A DNA stretch of 64,000 bases, from positions 68,369,392 to 68,433,391 of the forward strand of contig NC_030684.2 in the NCBI RefSeq assembly GCF_000004195.4. The letters are read 5' to 3'. The stretch's first letter is position 1; the number at the start of each line of letters is the position of its first letter. This document shows, one piece after another, positions 32,963 through 46,631 of this stretch. The position numbers and the translations under genes are program-made. Origin of the DNA: Xenopus tropicalis (Eukaryota; Chordata; Amphibia; Anura; Pipidae). The notes below the pieces were generated by a model. That model worked only from the letters and a program-made list of their open reading frames with translations. It was not told the DNA's origin and ran no database searches.

Positions 32963-33435
32963 TTAAAGGAGAAGGAAAGTCATTTTGGCATTTTACTGCC
33001 AATAGGTTTGTTGCACATTAGTGCCACCTCGAACACTATATTTATTCTGCAGAAAACTTTATCATACCTGAGTAAAGAGCCCTAGAAGCTTTCTCTGATT
33101 GCAGCTGCCATTTTAGCTTAGTGTTTATAGCTTCCTGTTTGCAGTCTAGCTGTTATAGCTCAGATCACACATTCCTAATGGTGGGGGGAGTGATTTGTAT
33201 GATTTCTTATGGAAGGGAGAAGCAGGAGAAGGGAGAGAAGAGAGCTGTGCAGACTCTGGCTCTAGAAATGAAGGATTTTTACTGAGAGAGGAAGTCATGT
33301 ACCCTAAGAACATGTTTACAAAAAAGAAGACAAGGAATGCTGCTCAATGCAGCATTACTGTAAGTGCTTATGGCTGTATTTACATAGACCTTTCCGATAA
33401 AACTTACTTAGCTTTTACCTTTCCTTCTCATTTAA
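32963..33435 (+). mobile_element. T2-type MITE
   Basis: TTAA-ended inverted repeats TTAAAGGAGAAGGAAAG / CTTTCCTTCTCATTTAA. It is related to 25940-26338 at the ends but not inside. The 85-codon frame starting at 33195 is not gene-like. Confidence 0.75.
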
Positions 33436-33739
33436 AGGCACATTCCTTCTAATGTTGTAGTTGTGTAATGCAATGGTAAATATTAATATGTCTGCTTTAA
33501 TGAAAAAGTTATAGGAACTTACATTTTCAGGGCTAGTTTTAGGATATGGCAGAAGGGGCATTTCTGCAGGTCCTCTGCATTTAATCACAGTGATGCGTTT
33601 GTTAAACTAAAACTTGTGTTACATGTAAAGTGAACTCTGAAAGTTGTTGTTCTTCATAAAGCAAGGTTGCAGGTTGAACACATCTGGTTTTATATATTTC
33701 TCCAGAAATATAAAGGTGGCCTTCACGATAACAAATGTC

Positions 33740-34223
33740 TTAAAGGAGACATGACATATATAAAAATTAAGAATGTACCAGTGAATTATACTACTCTAAA
33801 TACAGAAGCTGTTTCAGACTGATTTATTGAGAAATTCCACCAAAAGTCCCGCCCATCTGTTCCATTTCCTGCTGGCTGAATTGGATTTGCATCGGAGCTG
33901 GCTCTCATTACACTGCACTGTAGCATAGGAACCAATCAGCAGCTAGGCTGACCTGATAGGGAACTGAAGCCTGTCTTTGCTTGTGTGAGTGCAGGGCTGT
34001 GATTGGTTATCCCCCTCCTGCTGTGCTTCTGGCAGGGACTGTTAGGACACGCCCACCCTTTATTTGAAACACGGACAGAGAACTGGTAGGATCTATAGGG
34101 AGCTCCAATAATGGGGCCATTTTTACAGGTTCATTTTTAGACCAAAGTGAAACCAGCACCATATATTATTCATAATTGCCTACAAAGTAGGTTTGTTCCA
34201 TTTATCCAATATGTCTCCTTTAA
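33740..34223 (+). mobile_element. T2-type MITE
   Basis: Ends TTAAAGGAGACATGACATAT / ATATGTCTCCTTTAA. 484 bp, non-coding. It contains CCAAT-like sequence 'GAACCAATCAGCAGC'. Confidence 0.75.
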
Positions 34224-34449
34224 AAGAAAATGGCTTTTATTTTCAGCCAGAAATAGTTTAGGCAAAAAAGGCAGCGCTATCTTCAACTATACAATTCAGC
34301 AAAACAAAATGTGTTTTTCTTCAGCAGTAAAACAATAGGATTACAGCAGAATCACAAACCTCTGTCCTCTTGTCAGTTTTCTGTTTTTAGCTTTCTGTGT
34401 AAGTTGATTACACTTTTCTTTGTAAGTGAAACTTGCCATTACATGTAGC

Positions 34450-35434
34450 TTAAAGGTGCATTAACACCAAAAAATTAGTATTTTAAAGTAAATTAAATAT
34501 AATTTACTGCTGCCCTACACTGGTAAAACAGGTGTGTTTGCTTCAGAAAGACTACTACAGTAAGTTGACTGATGTGTAGCCACTGGGACAGCCATTTAAA
34601 ATGAAATAAGATAATGCTTATCTGTTATCTGCTATGTAGCCTGTACCATTTAGCCCTATTGCAACTTGAATAGGCTGCCCACATTGCTTCACAGCAGCTT
34701 TTTTATATGAACTATAGCAGGCCTAGAATCAGCCCCAAAGCTGACAGCTTTCTTCTTTGCCTGCACGTAGAACCATTGCGTCGGCCTGAGTATAGGTATA
34801 TGGTGGATACCTGGGCTAAAACGATTCGCATTTTGGAGCAGATATTCACTACTTCTGCCTGCACCCAGGCCTACGCAATGGTTACAGATGCAGGCAAGGA
34901 AAAAAAAGCTCATGTCAGTGTTAAGATCAGCCCTGTCTGGCATTAGCCTAAATGAAAAACACAGCAACAGTACATTATAGTTTAAAGGAACAGTAACACC
35001 AAAAAATGAAAGTGTTTTAACGTAATTAAAATATAATGTACAGTTGCCCTGTGCTGGTAAGTTTGCAACAGAAACGCTAATATAGTTTATATAAATGAGC
35101 TGCTATGTCAACACGGGGGCAGCCATTGAAGCTGGGAAAAAGGAGAAAAGGCACAGGCACATAGCAGATAACAGATTAGCTTTGTAGAATATACTGGGGT
35201 TTTATCTGTTATCTGCTAAGTAACCTGTGCCTTTTCTCCTGTAAATGGCTGCCCCCGTGGCTACTCAGAAGCTTTATTTATATAAACTATAGTAGTCTTT
35301 TTAAGGAAAACACACCAGTTGTACCAGTACAGGGCAGCATTACATTATATAGTAATTACTTTTATACACTTTCATTTTTTGGTGTTACTGTCCCTTTAAT
35401 ACACTTTAATTTTTTGGTGTAACTGTTTCTTTAA
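34450..35434 (+). mobile_element. T2-type MITE containing two later insertions
   Basis: The left end is TTAAAGGTGCATTAACACC and the right end GGTGTAACTGTTTCTTTAA. A same-family MITE (34982-35399) is inserted close to the right end. A different hairpin-bearing insert (about 34722-34945, with 'CCATTGCGTCGGCCTG' and 'CAGGCCTACGCAATGG') sits in the middle. Confidence 0.75.
34982..35399 (+). mobile_element. Nested T2-type MITE with near-perfect arms
   Basis: Ends TTAAAGGAACAGTAACACC / GGTGTTACTGTCCCTTTAA. Inner arms 'GGCACAGGCACATAGCAGA' and 'TCTGCTAAGTAACCTGTGCC' remain paired. It lies inside an older copy of its own family. Confidence 0.85.
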
Positions 35435-36059
35435 TCACAGAAAAACACCTTTCTCAGTTGCAGCACTGCAGTAATGTGTTTTACTTGTGGTGATCTGAAG
35501 AAGATGTTGTCAGTGGCAACTCATTTACCATGTGCGAAAAACCTGCTAGTGCACTAGTACCCTAAAGTACAGGTGCCCAATTATTTGTCTCACAATTAAG
35601 CAACTTCAAACTTCAGAAAATACAATGTGTGTGTTGCCACCAGAGATTTATATCTGTGGGAAGGAAACCTTGGGGTGTGTAGCCCACGGGAAATCTACAT
35701 TACCTCTGGCTAAAAAACCCTTGTGCTAGTACCCTAATATTTACCTATTGTACTAAAATATTTTGGTCTTACTCTGCCTTTAAAACTAGACTACTGTTAT
35801 TATAGTTTATCCATTACAGTCTCCTAAAATAGCCCATATGTTGTTTAAATTGTGAAAAATATTGTCCTAGTCTATATATGTAACACTGGACCAAAATGCA
35901 AAATAACTCATAGTTGGCTCTGATTAGTATTTCTGGTGAAATTGTAAGAAAATGCACTGCCGGCAACCGGGAAAATTGCTTTTTTTTTTTTTACTTCCCA
36001 GGCAGAAAATATAAATGACTTCTGACGAAAAAAATGTTAACAGAATTTATTTTAATTCC
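35435..36059. other. No gene seen; upstream flank of phf6
   Basis: AT-rich DNA with no recognisable element or frame. Confidence 0.45.
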
Positions 36060-36233
36060 GTAACTGAGCGCTCTGTCCCAGCTCGTCACTTCCTCAGTGC
36101 AGCTACGTGACGCGTCATTGCATTTGCGTGCAGTCGTGACGCCACAGTCTCGCGTGATGAGACTTGTGACGTCGAGATTTCCTGTAAGACAGGAGCCAAG
36201 CTTTGCTTTGCTATTTACGGCGTTGCGGGACAT
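36060..36233 (+). promoter_or_regulatory. phf6: phf6 promoter and non-coding exon 1
   Basis: A CpG-rich block carries TGACGTC (36167-36173), a full CRE-type site, and several GTGACGC/TCGCG motifs. It ends GGCGTTGCGGGACAT followed by GTAAGTA, a strong donor (exon end at 36233). It is the only promoter-like block between ccdc160 and the first phf6 coding exon. The transcription start is not resolved. Confidence 0.7.
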
Positions 36234-37199
36234 GTAAGTAGCGATCCAAGACTGCGGGATGTTCTAAGTAATTAGGGCTTGTTGGGTAGTATGGTCGCTG
36301 ACTAGCAGTAATAGTGCCCTGCTTGCTGCCAGGCTAGGGCTCCAGCACATGTACCGTTACACAATGGTGATTTCTCCTTCCTTTACCTATAGGGTATTTT
36401 CTGGGGTGAAGAAGATTGAAATTGCGGGCAAACTTATTTAGTTTTAAACTGACAACAGTGCGGCTGTTGATGTCCATAATGTTTGCCTTTTGGAAACACT
36501 AAATGTCAATTAAAAACTGTAGGTAATGCCAAGTGTACTAGCAGCACTGGCAGAGCTAATCCCCTAGATAGAAGCTGTTGCACTATTAATAAAATCATTT
36601 AAATAATACATAAATTAATAAATAATTGTTGAATCCAGTGTTAGATTTCTTAGCTTTCTGCCTTGCACATTCAAGCACTGAGAGGACAGATCTCTGCTTG
36701 GGCCAAACAAGTATGTGGAGGGTTCACAGAAATTCACTATTTTTCTATACCTTTAAGTCAAATCAATTAAACCAAATGCTTAAAGGTAAAATATAACCCC
36801 TTTTTGACATTGGCTTGTTTAGTTTTCTGTGTTGCATGGACCAGCATCCTTGTCATCCCCCCACATTTCATTGTGAAGTGATGCAGAATCCATCACATCA
36901 CAAGATGAGGAAGAAGTTGAATGAATGAATGAGCTCATGTCAAAAAGGGGGGTATGCTTTCACTTTTAAAAGGATATTTATATTCTGTTGTATCAACAGC
37001 AGTTGAGTTTTGTTTTCCCAAGTGAATGATTTGGTATATCCGTTCATCTTGTATGTTTTATGTGTAAAATATTAATTGAAAATGTAATTTCCCATTTTGA
37101 CTAAAATATTGTTTGGCAACCAACACATTTCGGTAATTTTATTTTTATTTGAGTAAGTTAATTGTTATAAACTTAACTTACCTGACCTTGTTTCTGCAG

Positions 37200-37366
37200 C
37201 CCCTAGTACACTTGGATCGTCTATAACAATGTCTAGCTCCACTGGACAAAAAAAAGGCCCTTTGCGGCAGCGCAAATGTGGATTCTGCAGATCCAACAGA
37301 GAAAAAGAATGTGGACAGCTACTGATATCCAGCAACCAAAAGGTGGCAGCACATCACAGATGTATG
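37200..37366 (+). CDS. phf6: phf6 exon 2 (first coding; residues 1-46)
   Basis: The acceptor TTTCTGCAG ends at 37199. 29 nt of 5'UTR precede the ATG at 37229. The donor ATG|GTTAGT is at 37366. It encodes the basic N-terminus and the first CGFC knuckle, ending HHRCM at phase 0. Confidence 0.95.
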
Positions 37367-40300
37367 GTTAGTATCTATTCATGCCAATAAATGTCATTCA
37401 TGCATAGATTTTATGATTTTACTTTACTTTCTACTTTTTGTGGTTTTCTGGCCCAGAAGTTGAGACCTGAGATTAACTGGATGGTTCTTTATGTAAACAA
37501 ACTTAAAATAGTTTTATGTGTGCGAAGTGGAGCCAAATGTGTACCAAAGCAAACATGCCTGTTAAAGCTTCTGCTGGAAAAACAATCAATTATCCTTGAC
37601 CATTCTAGGGTAACCTTTTGCAAACTAAATAGTAAATTTTATAAACAAGTCTGATTTCAGTTTTTAGCAGAGGATTGAGGGCTATGCTGTAACTTTGGGC
37701 TGATGCTATAACTTTCCAGCCAAAATTTCTCTGGCAATAAAGGTAATAAATGTGCATGGTAGACATTCACCTCTCTGTGCTAGAATGGGTGACCATATTT
37801 GTGCCCAGGCATTCCAGCTAATTCTTCCCCAGCAAGCAGGCAAGTATTTATTTCCTGATGTCGGTGCCATCCTATCTATCATGGCACTGTATAAATAAAA
37901 AGCACAGCATACTTCTTTACATCCCATGCTTAAACTGAGTATCCTCACAAATCAAGTCAGGTCTAATAAAGAAAGCAGAAGTGACTGAATTGCATTACAA
38001 AAAGAGATAAAGGCCATAACTTCCTAAACAATTTATCTGGTGATGATTCTCATGGTCTGCACTAGAGCCAAAAATACATCCTGGGATTGGACAGCTTCTA
38101 GGGATATACCTCCGGTACTCTTATCTGATTTAGCTGAGCATAAAAGATTTGTTACCTGATACTAAAGCTGTGTGCCCAAATGTGGCTTATTACCATGACT
38201 GCTGAAGGCCTGCCGCATTTTCTGTCATCCAATCATGAGATCAGGCACCCTGAAGAGATTACTTATAGTATAGCTATCGGATAGCTATCCACACAGATAC
38301 TCAAGTCAGTATACACCTGTCTCTACAACCTTTGCTGTATGTCCTTAAATAGGTTAAAGGCACAATTTTGTCTCAAACAGAAAAGTAGCATTTCTCTGAC
38401 TGGCACGCCCCTCCACACATTAGTTAACCTGCAAATTACCCTGTGGTTCACAATTGGCTAACTTTTGGGTGCTACTTTTCACAGAACGTTATTCAACTAC
38501 AGCAACTGGTCCCAGTGTACATAGTAGACACCCCCTAGTTTTCCTGGGCAGCCCTGACACTATTCGGGCCACAACAATACTATTTAATGACCTTGTCTGC
38601 CTTCATAATTAAATGAAACTATAAATATGGAGAAAGGGAAAAACTTTATTTTCTCAAAGAAAAAACGCATAAAACCAATTATATCATTGCATATCTAGAC
38701 ACATCTAATTGTCTGGAGACTTGGGGGACATCTTAGACTTCACAGAACACACGCCAAAAAAAATATTAAAATTACAGCCTCATTATCAAGGGTGCTAAGA
38801 TACGAGTAAAACCTTTTGAAACAAAGAATGGATGATATTACAACAGTACTTGAAGCCCATCAAAATTATATATAGTGTTTCTTTATCAACTATTGAAACA
38901 CCTTCAAGATAAATTGGAAGATGTTGTAAATGAATTACAACATGGTAATACAGTAGAGTAGAGTAAGATGTCTCCCAGAAAGCTGTAGAAACTGAAATAA
39001 TGAACTGCTTGACAATTGTGGTCCCTAGTGTCCCTCTGGCAAGGCTGGAAATGGATAAGAAATCAAATCTCCACAATATGTCACTGACAGCAATATAATA
39101 ATTAAGTTCCACTATTATACCAAAAAAGAAACAATAATGCAAGATTCCAGACTGCTTTAGCCCACCTAGACCACCAACTACAATTTAAACAGTAATGTTA
39201 ATTTAGCAAATTTAAACTAATAACAGCAATACAATAACGCAATAAGAACGCAACATAAAATACTGTTAGTCCCTTTCCTTTTCCTTTTGATTAACATTTA
39301 CTCACTACAGCAAGGCAATACTTGTCTGCTACATTAAAAGAAACAACACAACTTTTCCAACATCTGCAACTTAATAACAACAAGAAAACCTCCCCATAAA
39401 AGAAAAGAGAAGGGAGCAGAACCTTGGCATACAACTGTTACATTGCCCCTAACATAGATCAAGATACAGTGTCTGAGTCTCTGAAAGCTTTAATCAGAAA
39501 CCATGCAAAAGATACATTAATAATGGCGGTTGATTCTAATGTTAGCTTATATTCAAGTGGGATAGAACTTTTGCACAAAGTAAACCCACTAATACATTTT
39601 ATTACAAATTTAAAATATTACAAATTTGCAAAACTTAAACTAAATAAATGCTTGGCGTGAAAGGTTGCCAAATATGCAAGGCTGCATTTTTTCATTCTAA
39701 CCCTCAACAAACATTTTTCATATAGACCACATTTTCCGCCCCCCAAACTCGGCTTCTCATCTTAACCGCAGCTACAATCACTTCTATACCTTGGCCTGAT
39801 CAATCGACAGTAACTGTTGAACTCCATAGTATATCTATATGTTCTGCAGTATTGCCACTAAATTAAAACATTCTAGCCATTACACAAAAATGCTTCCACA
39901 TAGGAACCATGCAAAAGAATAGAGGCAAGCACATGACAATTCATTGTGGCATGCACAATGTTTCAGGGGGCTCCTGCCTCCTTTCCTAAGGTGCGGTGAG
40001 TTTGTTTTTTTTTTGTTTTTTTAATACAGGACACCAAACAATAATATTGTTATTAATTTTTTACTAGGACACACACATGGGACAATTGCACATTTTGCAC
40101 ACTGCAAACTTGAACTGCAATCTTGCACATTATCATGCCAATAACTGGACACGGTTCTACACTGCACTACATTACATTTCTATATATTTCATTTTACTAT
40201 ATATATTTTCTATATTTTATTATATATTCTTAACTTCTTTATATTTCTATCTTATTCTAATTTTTCTTTTGTAATATTGAGGTCAGTCGTCGTATAAGCA

Positions 40301-43300
40301 TTTCACTGCATATCATGATGTGTATGACTGTATGTGACGAATAAAATTTGAATTTAATAAAAATTCAGTATCCTCAGCAATTACACTATGGGAAGCACAC
40401 AAATCTGTGGGTAGAGGAAAAAAATAATTAAATTAGCCTCAATCCATAAAGAAAGGCTCATTAAGGAAATAAAAGACAAAGTGCCCTTAAAAACCCCCAA
40501 AGTTTCAACAGTCCATCACAGAAACTTGAACACAACTGGTTCTCTGTTACACTTTAGTAAATAAACTTAAATACATTTTTCAGAGCACCCTGGTACACTC
40601 CTTGCTAGGAAATTGCTGTCAATTGGAAAACCGTGTGTACCTATACATAGAATACATATGTCATGTTAACGTTAAATACAGGTAACCAATAACATTGTAT
40701 CAAAGCATATTCCAATTTGCTATGTTTTAGTACAGCAGTTTTGTTAACATTCCCAAATTGTTTTCTGTTTTTATTTAGCTGTTTTCTTCAGCTCTGGTAT
40801 CATCACAGTCTGACAGTGAGAATCTTGGAGGCTTTTCAATAGAAGATATCCAAAAGGAGCTTAAGAGAGGAAGAAAGCTGGTAAGATCAGGTGCATTCTA
40901 TATGTATTTATATTTTCTTTTTCATAGCACTATTTGTGCACAGAGTGCTGTACAGTACAACAATACAGTAATAGAACAAATGTCACAATCTGCTTTAGTG
41001 ACATTCAGATTTAGATTAAGATTTAGGGGGAGATTTAGCAATCCACAAACACTCTGAATGCGTCCAAATGCGTTTTTTTCGTAATGATTGTTATTTTTGC
41101 GACAATTTAGTTGCCGCCCCGACTTATTCATATCTTGCGCAAATTTTCGCATTTCGGCGCAGTGGCGACGAAAAAGTTGCGATCTTCAGAAATTATTGTA
41201 TCCAATCCGAATTTTTCCCATTCGGGATTCGAGCTCGTGTTTTAATGAATCGGCCCCTTAGTTTGGGTATCAAGCAATGTCAAATGGGTGATTTCCAGCC
41301 CATTTGTCAGGTGGTTGTCACATGGAAATTTGAAATCCTTACAAGGGGATGCAGATTAAGCAAATAGGGAGTGATTTAAGGACTATTTGTTTTATTTTAC
41401 TTTTATTAATACTTTGTGTTTCTTTTTCCTGTAGATGTGCTCACTTTGTCACTGCCCAGGAGCCACAATTGGTTGTGATGTTAAAAGCTGCCATAGAACC
41501 TACCATTATCACTGTGCCCTGCGTGACAAAGCTCATATTCAGGAAAATCCATCACAAGGAATGTATACGTAAGTAAATTCTTCTTACATATTCAGGCTAA
41601 TAGAGTAGGACGCCCAAGGCATGGACCCAGCCTCGCTCCCCACAACCAACCCCCTCAGTGCCACTCGGCAACACTCTTCCCAACCAAAACAACCCTTTTC
41701 TTTGCTTTGCAGCTCCTCTCTCCTATATGTCCCCACTCACTCCTCTTACCAGGTCCCCCCTCGCATCTCACTCCTACCTGGTCCCTGTTCACTTCTCTTT
41801 CCAATTCAGTCTTGAACTCTTATCCCCAAGAACCACATTCACAGCTGCTTCTGATCTAATATGTACACTGGAGCTAGAGGAGCACATAGGGGATGAGTTT
41901 TTTAGGATAACAAGTCTTTTTATAATGTGGGACATCATAGTCCAAGGCTGTCAAACCAACATAAAAGGCTTTTGGTGCTCCACTTGTCACTGCATAGCAC
42001 TGCTGTTTTCGCATGTACATTTAATAATGTCACAGAGACGCATGTACATTTAATAATGTTACAGACCATTTTGTATGCATTTAAACCAGTGAGCTTTTGG
42101 TGCTCCACTTGTCACTGCATAGCACTGCTGTTGTCAATGTTCTGCCAGTGAAAGTGCCCATAAAATGACCTCTTATTTGCTGTTGGTGCTAACATGGATG
42201 CCCCTTAAGACAAGTGTCCATGGCAATACTGGTATGCAGAAGAAGTACTTTGTACCATTGGCCTTTTGCCACTGGTTTGACAGCATGTTTGTGTTGCTGC
42301 CTTATACGATTGTTATATCGTCCATCCATGTTAGCATTACTAACTTTGGCATCCTGTACATTATACTGGATTATATACCTGTTATTAAAATATAAAAAAA
42401 ACTATTGTAAGTCACCTTCAGTTTCCTTAGGCCTTTTGCTTTTGAATGCATGCAGAACTTATGATTTCTGAAAAACTTAAAAGTTACAGTTGGGGTACAT
42501 TACCTGGAATAACTTGTTCTGTCAGTACAGTTGTTAGTTGACTTATACTCAGAAAACCCAAGGAGATAGTAGCAGTAGAAATTTCAAGGCAAGTCGAACC
42601 TACACAAAATTAGTCTGCTGGCATCTTATGTGGTTCTTTAGTCTAACAGAGACGCATGTACATTTAATAATGTCACAGACCATTTTGTATGCATTAAAAC
42701 CAGTGAGCAAAATAATTTCCATCACATGAACCAGATGGCAATAGCCTTTCTCTCTCTTCTTCTCTCTCTCTAATTTTTTTTATATACATAAAACCATACT
42801 GTGGTTTGCCATGCAAATGGATCTAAACATGTGTGCCCAACTTAAAGGGACAGTAAATACCCCTTTTCAGGATAAGCTAAATGTATAAGGATTGTGCTTA
42901 ACATACTTTTTGCTTTAATTGAGATATATCTATGATTACTGTTATTTGTGGACTAAACAAGAATTTTGAAGCCAGTTTCACTTTAGCACTTTCTGTGCTT
43001 CCTGATCCCACAGAACAGTGCTGTCCAACTGGCGGCCCGCGGGCCGCATGCGGCCCTCGACCCCCCTCTGTGTGGCCCCCCACCTGTCTGGCTGCTTTGA
43101 TGGCTTACCTTTGAGTAAGCATTAAATGGTATCAGTACTGAGATTAACTGCCCCCTGCATTGCTCACACCTCAGATTCAGGCTGTAATCCCTCTGTATTG
43201 TTTAAAAATGTAATCCCCTGTGTTTTTCACACCTTTTAATACCTGCATTGTTCACCCCCTGCAGTGTTCACACCTCAGGCTCAGCCTGTAATCACTCCCA

Positions 43301-46300
43301 TTGTTCACTTCTTCACACCTCAGACATAGGTACTGTAGGCAGAGTATGGCACATACAGCCAGCATAGGGCAGGTAGAGTATGGCACATACAGCCAGCATA
43401 GGGCAGGTAGAGTATGGCACACACAGGCAGCATAGGTCAGGGAGGGTATGGGACACACAGGAAGGGTAGGGCAGGTAGAGTATGGCACACACAGGCAGCA
43501 TAGGGCAGGCAGAGTATGGCACACACAGGCAGGGTAGGGCAGGCAGAGTATGGCACACAGAGGTAGCATAGGGAAGGCACAGTATGGCACACACAGGCAG
43601 GGTAGGACAGGCAGAGTATGGCGCACACAGACAGCATAGGACAGGCAGAGTGCTGCCTGTGTGTGCCATTCTCTGCTTGCCCTATGCTGCTTGTGGGAGG
43701 TGAACCTGGCAGGGGTTTGTTGTGGGAGTTTGTTAGCAGTTGGAAATAGCCATTAAATGGTCCCTAAGGTGTGTAGTTATGTACTGGGGGTTGCTCTGCT
43801 ATCCACAGGGGAGGAGGGGGCATATGGAATTTAAGGGTATATCTTAATATGACATAATTCTTTCACATATGAATGATGGTCGATATCCCCACAGTAAGGA
43901 CCAAGCATTTGGGATTTTGCTGTGCTACCACCATTGTGATAAAATAGGTGTGGTTTGAAGTGGGTGTGGTTTCAAAAAGGGGAGTGGTCAAAACTGGCTT
44001 CCATTAGCGGCCCTCCACCATGTATGCTAGAGAAATTCCGGCCCTTGGCACCGTAGAAGTTGGACAGCACTGCCACAGAACATCAGAGGAGTTAATAAAA
44101 CTGATTACTAGTCCGGCAAGAAGCACCTGATAATTACCTGCTCAAAGACTGCTGCTTATAGAGGGGAGGGTTTTGTTTGTTCAAAGGTAGATTGGGAGCT
44201 CTGAAAAAATTGCCCTGTTTATAAGGCTGATGCCACACGAGATGTAGGGCTGAAATTTTCAGCAAGCGGAAAAGCGCTTGCCGAAAATTCAGCCCTACGC
44301 CTGCTACTTGTGCCTGCACCCGAATGATTGGGATACGCTCGGGTGCAGGCACAAGTAGCCGCTATACGCATGAAAACGCGAGACTTTGCATTCTCTCGCG
44401 TTTTCATGCGTATATCGGCTACATGTGCCTGCACCCGAGCGTATCCCATTCATTCGGGTGCAGGCACAAGTAGCAGGCGTAGGGCTGAATTTTCAGCAAG
44501 CGCTTTTCCGCTTGCCGAAAATTTCAGCCCTACGCCTCGTGTGGCATCAGCCTAAAGGGGGTGGGGGGTAAGGTGAAAATAGCCCATTTTTCAAATTGAC
44601 GTTTTATAATGGCCAAAAATAGAAAAAATACTTTTTTTTAAATTAAGACAATAGGCATATGTAATTTCAATACAAGTTCTGTTTATTGCAGTAATTTTTA
44701 GCAAAGGTGTTTTAGGTGTATACTGTTACTTTAGGGCTATGGCACACAGGGAGATTAGTCACCCGCGGCAAAACTCCCCTGTTCGCGGGCGACTAATCTC
44801 CCCGAGTTGCCTTCCCCTGCCATCCCACCGGCGAACATGTAAGTCACCGGATGGATGGCAGATGCGGCGACGCGATTTCGCGCAAATCGCCGAAAAAGAC
44901 TCGCAAGTCTTTTTCGGCGATTTCCCAAAATCGCCCCGCCGCGTCTGCCATCCCACCGGCAACTTCATTGTTCGCCGGTGGGATGGCAGGGGAAGGCAAC
45001 TCGGGGAGATTAGTCACCCGCGAACAGGGAGTTTTGCCGCGGGCGACTAATCTCCCCGTGTGCCAGAGCCCTTAAGTTTGCATTTTCAGAGGTGACAGCT
45101 GTTTAGAGAATGGGATCTCCTGTGATGGAAGAGCTACATCTGTTGGTATATGTCTGCCAGTAGACAATAAATTAAATTTTTACCCTGTTATTCCTGTCTT
45201 AAATAATAACCACATAGTATTTCTGTTACAGGATTTTTTGTAGAAAGCATAAGGAACAGGTGCAAAATTCAGATGGTGAGTTTTTTTGTTTCCCAAATGT
45301 CTCTTGGGCTTAGGTGTTTTTGTATTAGCTCTGTGTGGAGTAAATGTAAATTTTGGCATTATAGACTCCATTTTGCATGCATTCATTTAAATTCAGAAAT
45401 ATGTAGATAAATTAACTCTTAGTCAAAAATTTTATCCAAAATTTATACATTCATACGTTATTCTACAGTATCTCACTCTCAGCAACCTGTCAGGCTCCAT
45501 GCTCTCTTTATGCTGAGGTCTGGGTCAGATTTTGATCAACAGGTAGGTCAAAGATGTCTTTTAGGGGGGCTCCCTTTCCTAGCAGATGTACTAGAGCTAA
45601 CTTAAATACCCAACTCAAGCACAAACAAAAGCTAACAAAATAACTGACTCTATCTCACACCTTGCAAGCAGAGAAACAGGGTTTCCATCAGAGCCGGTTA
45701 TTTTGAAAGAGTGAGCTCTAATACATGTTCTAGGCAGAAGGTTACACCCCCCCCCCCCCCCAAAGGATTTATTAGCCCTAACTGTCTGTGAAAACCTGAC
45801 TCCACCTTCTGCGCAGAGAGAGAAAGATTGCCGAGAAGGGCAGAATGAAGAGTAACTTTATTATCTTTTACAAGAAACTACAAAGGCTATGGCATTCCTC
45901 CCAAGCCATATGGTCTGGTGTAAGTGAGATAGCAGCCAGCCGAGATTAGGCAGTTTATAGAAAGTACATACATATTTGTACATACTATATCAATCCATTG
46001 TACATAATATATATAATAGTTTTGTTTTTTTTCTTTTACTTTCAGATGAATTAGAAGGTAGTTTTACACGCAGAGGTTTGGCTCCTCAACGTGGTCGAGG
46101 AAGAGGGTCCAGAGGAAAATCACGGACATCAAATTCTAGAGGGCAGTCTGAGGAGAGCAGACTTTCATCTTTACATTGTACAGAAGAAACTGAAAGCAGC
46201 TCGAGTGTGAGTTATTGAAGTTAAATAATTGTCAAGCCTAGTGTAGGGTGGTACTATGGCATGCATTTTTTTGGTAAATTCCCCATTTTTATTTCACACC

Positions 46301-46555
46301 ATATTAAAAAAAAAAGTAACAAAACAATCAGTTGTTCAAAATTAATGTTTATATTTTATACTTGCTTACACCTTCATGATTCCATGGGCAGAACTTGTGA
46401 GGCTGAAAGTGCTAGTCACCCTATTATTATTTTATTACAAGTTAATTCTAACAATTGAAATATACCTTTCCTCTAGTTGAAATAATTTACAGCTGTGCGC
46501 TATCAAAAGAAAAATAACCAAGTTTTCCTGTCCGGCAAATGGGATATATGAAGAG

Positions 46556-46631
<76 letters not shown>

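Noticed and set aside
37391..39660. Frames of 78-115 codons in phf6 intron 2
   Set aside because: AT-rich, no domains, no splice support. Possibly old LINE debris but not demonstrable by eye.
43252..43669. Cys/Pro/Leu/Tyr-rich minus-strand frames of up to 124 codons
   Set aside because: They arise from the 34-bp minisatellite, which rotates through all three frames.
44134..45075. Mirror-image frames on both strands (for example 'MGYARVQA...')
   Set aside because: They are produced by the palindromic MITEs; the same peptide appears on both strands.
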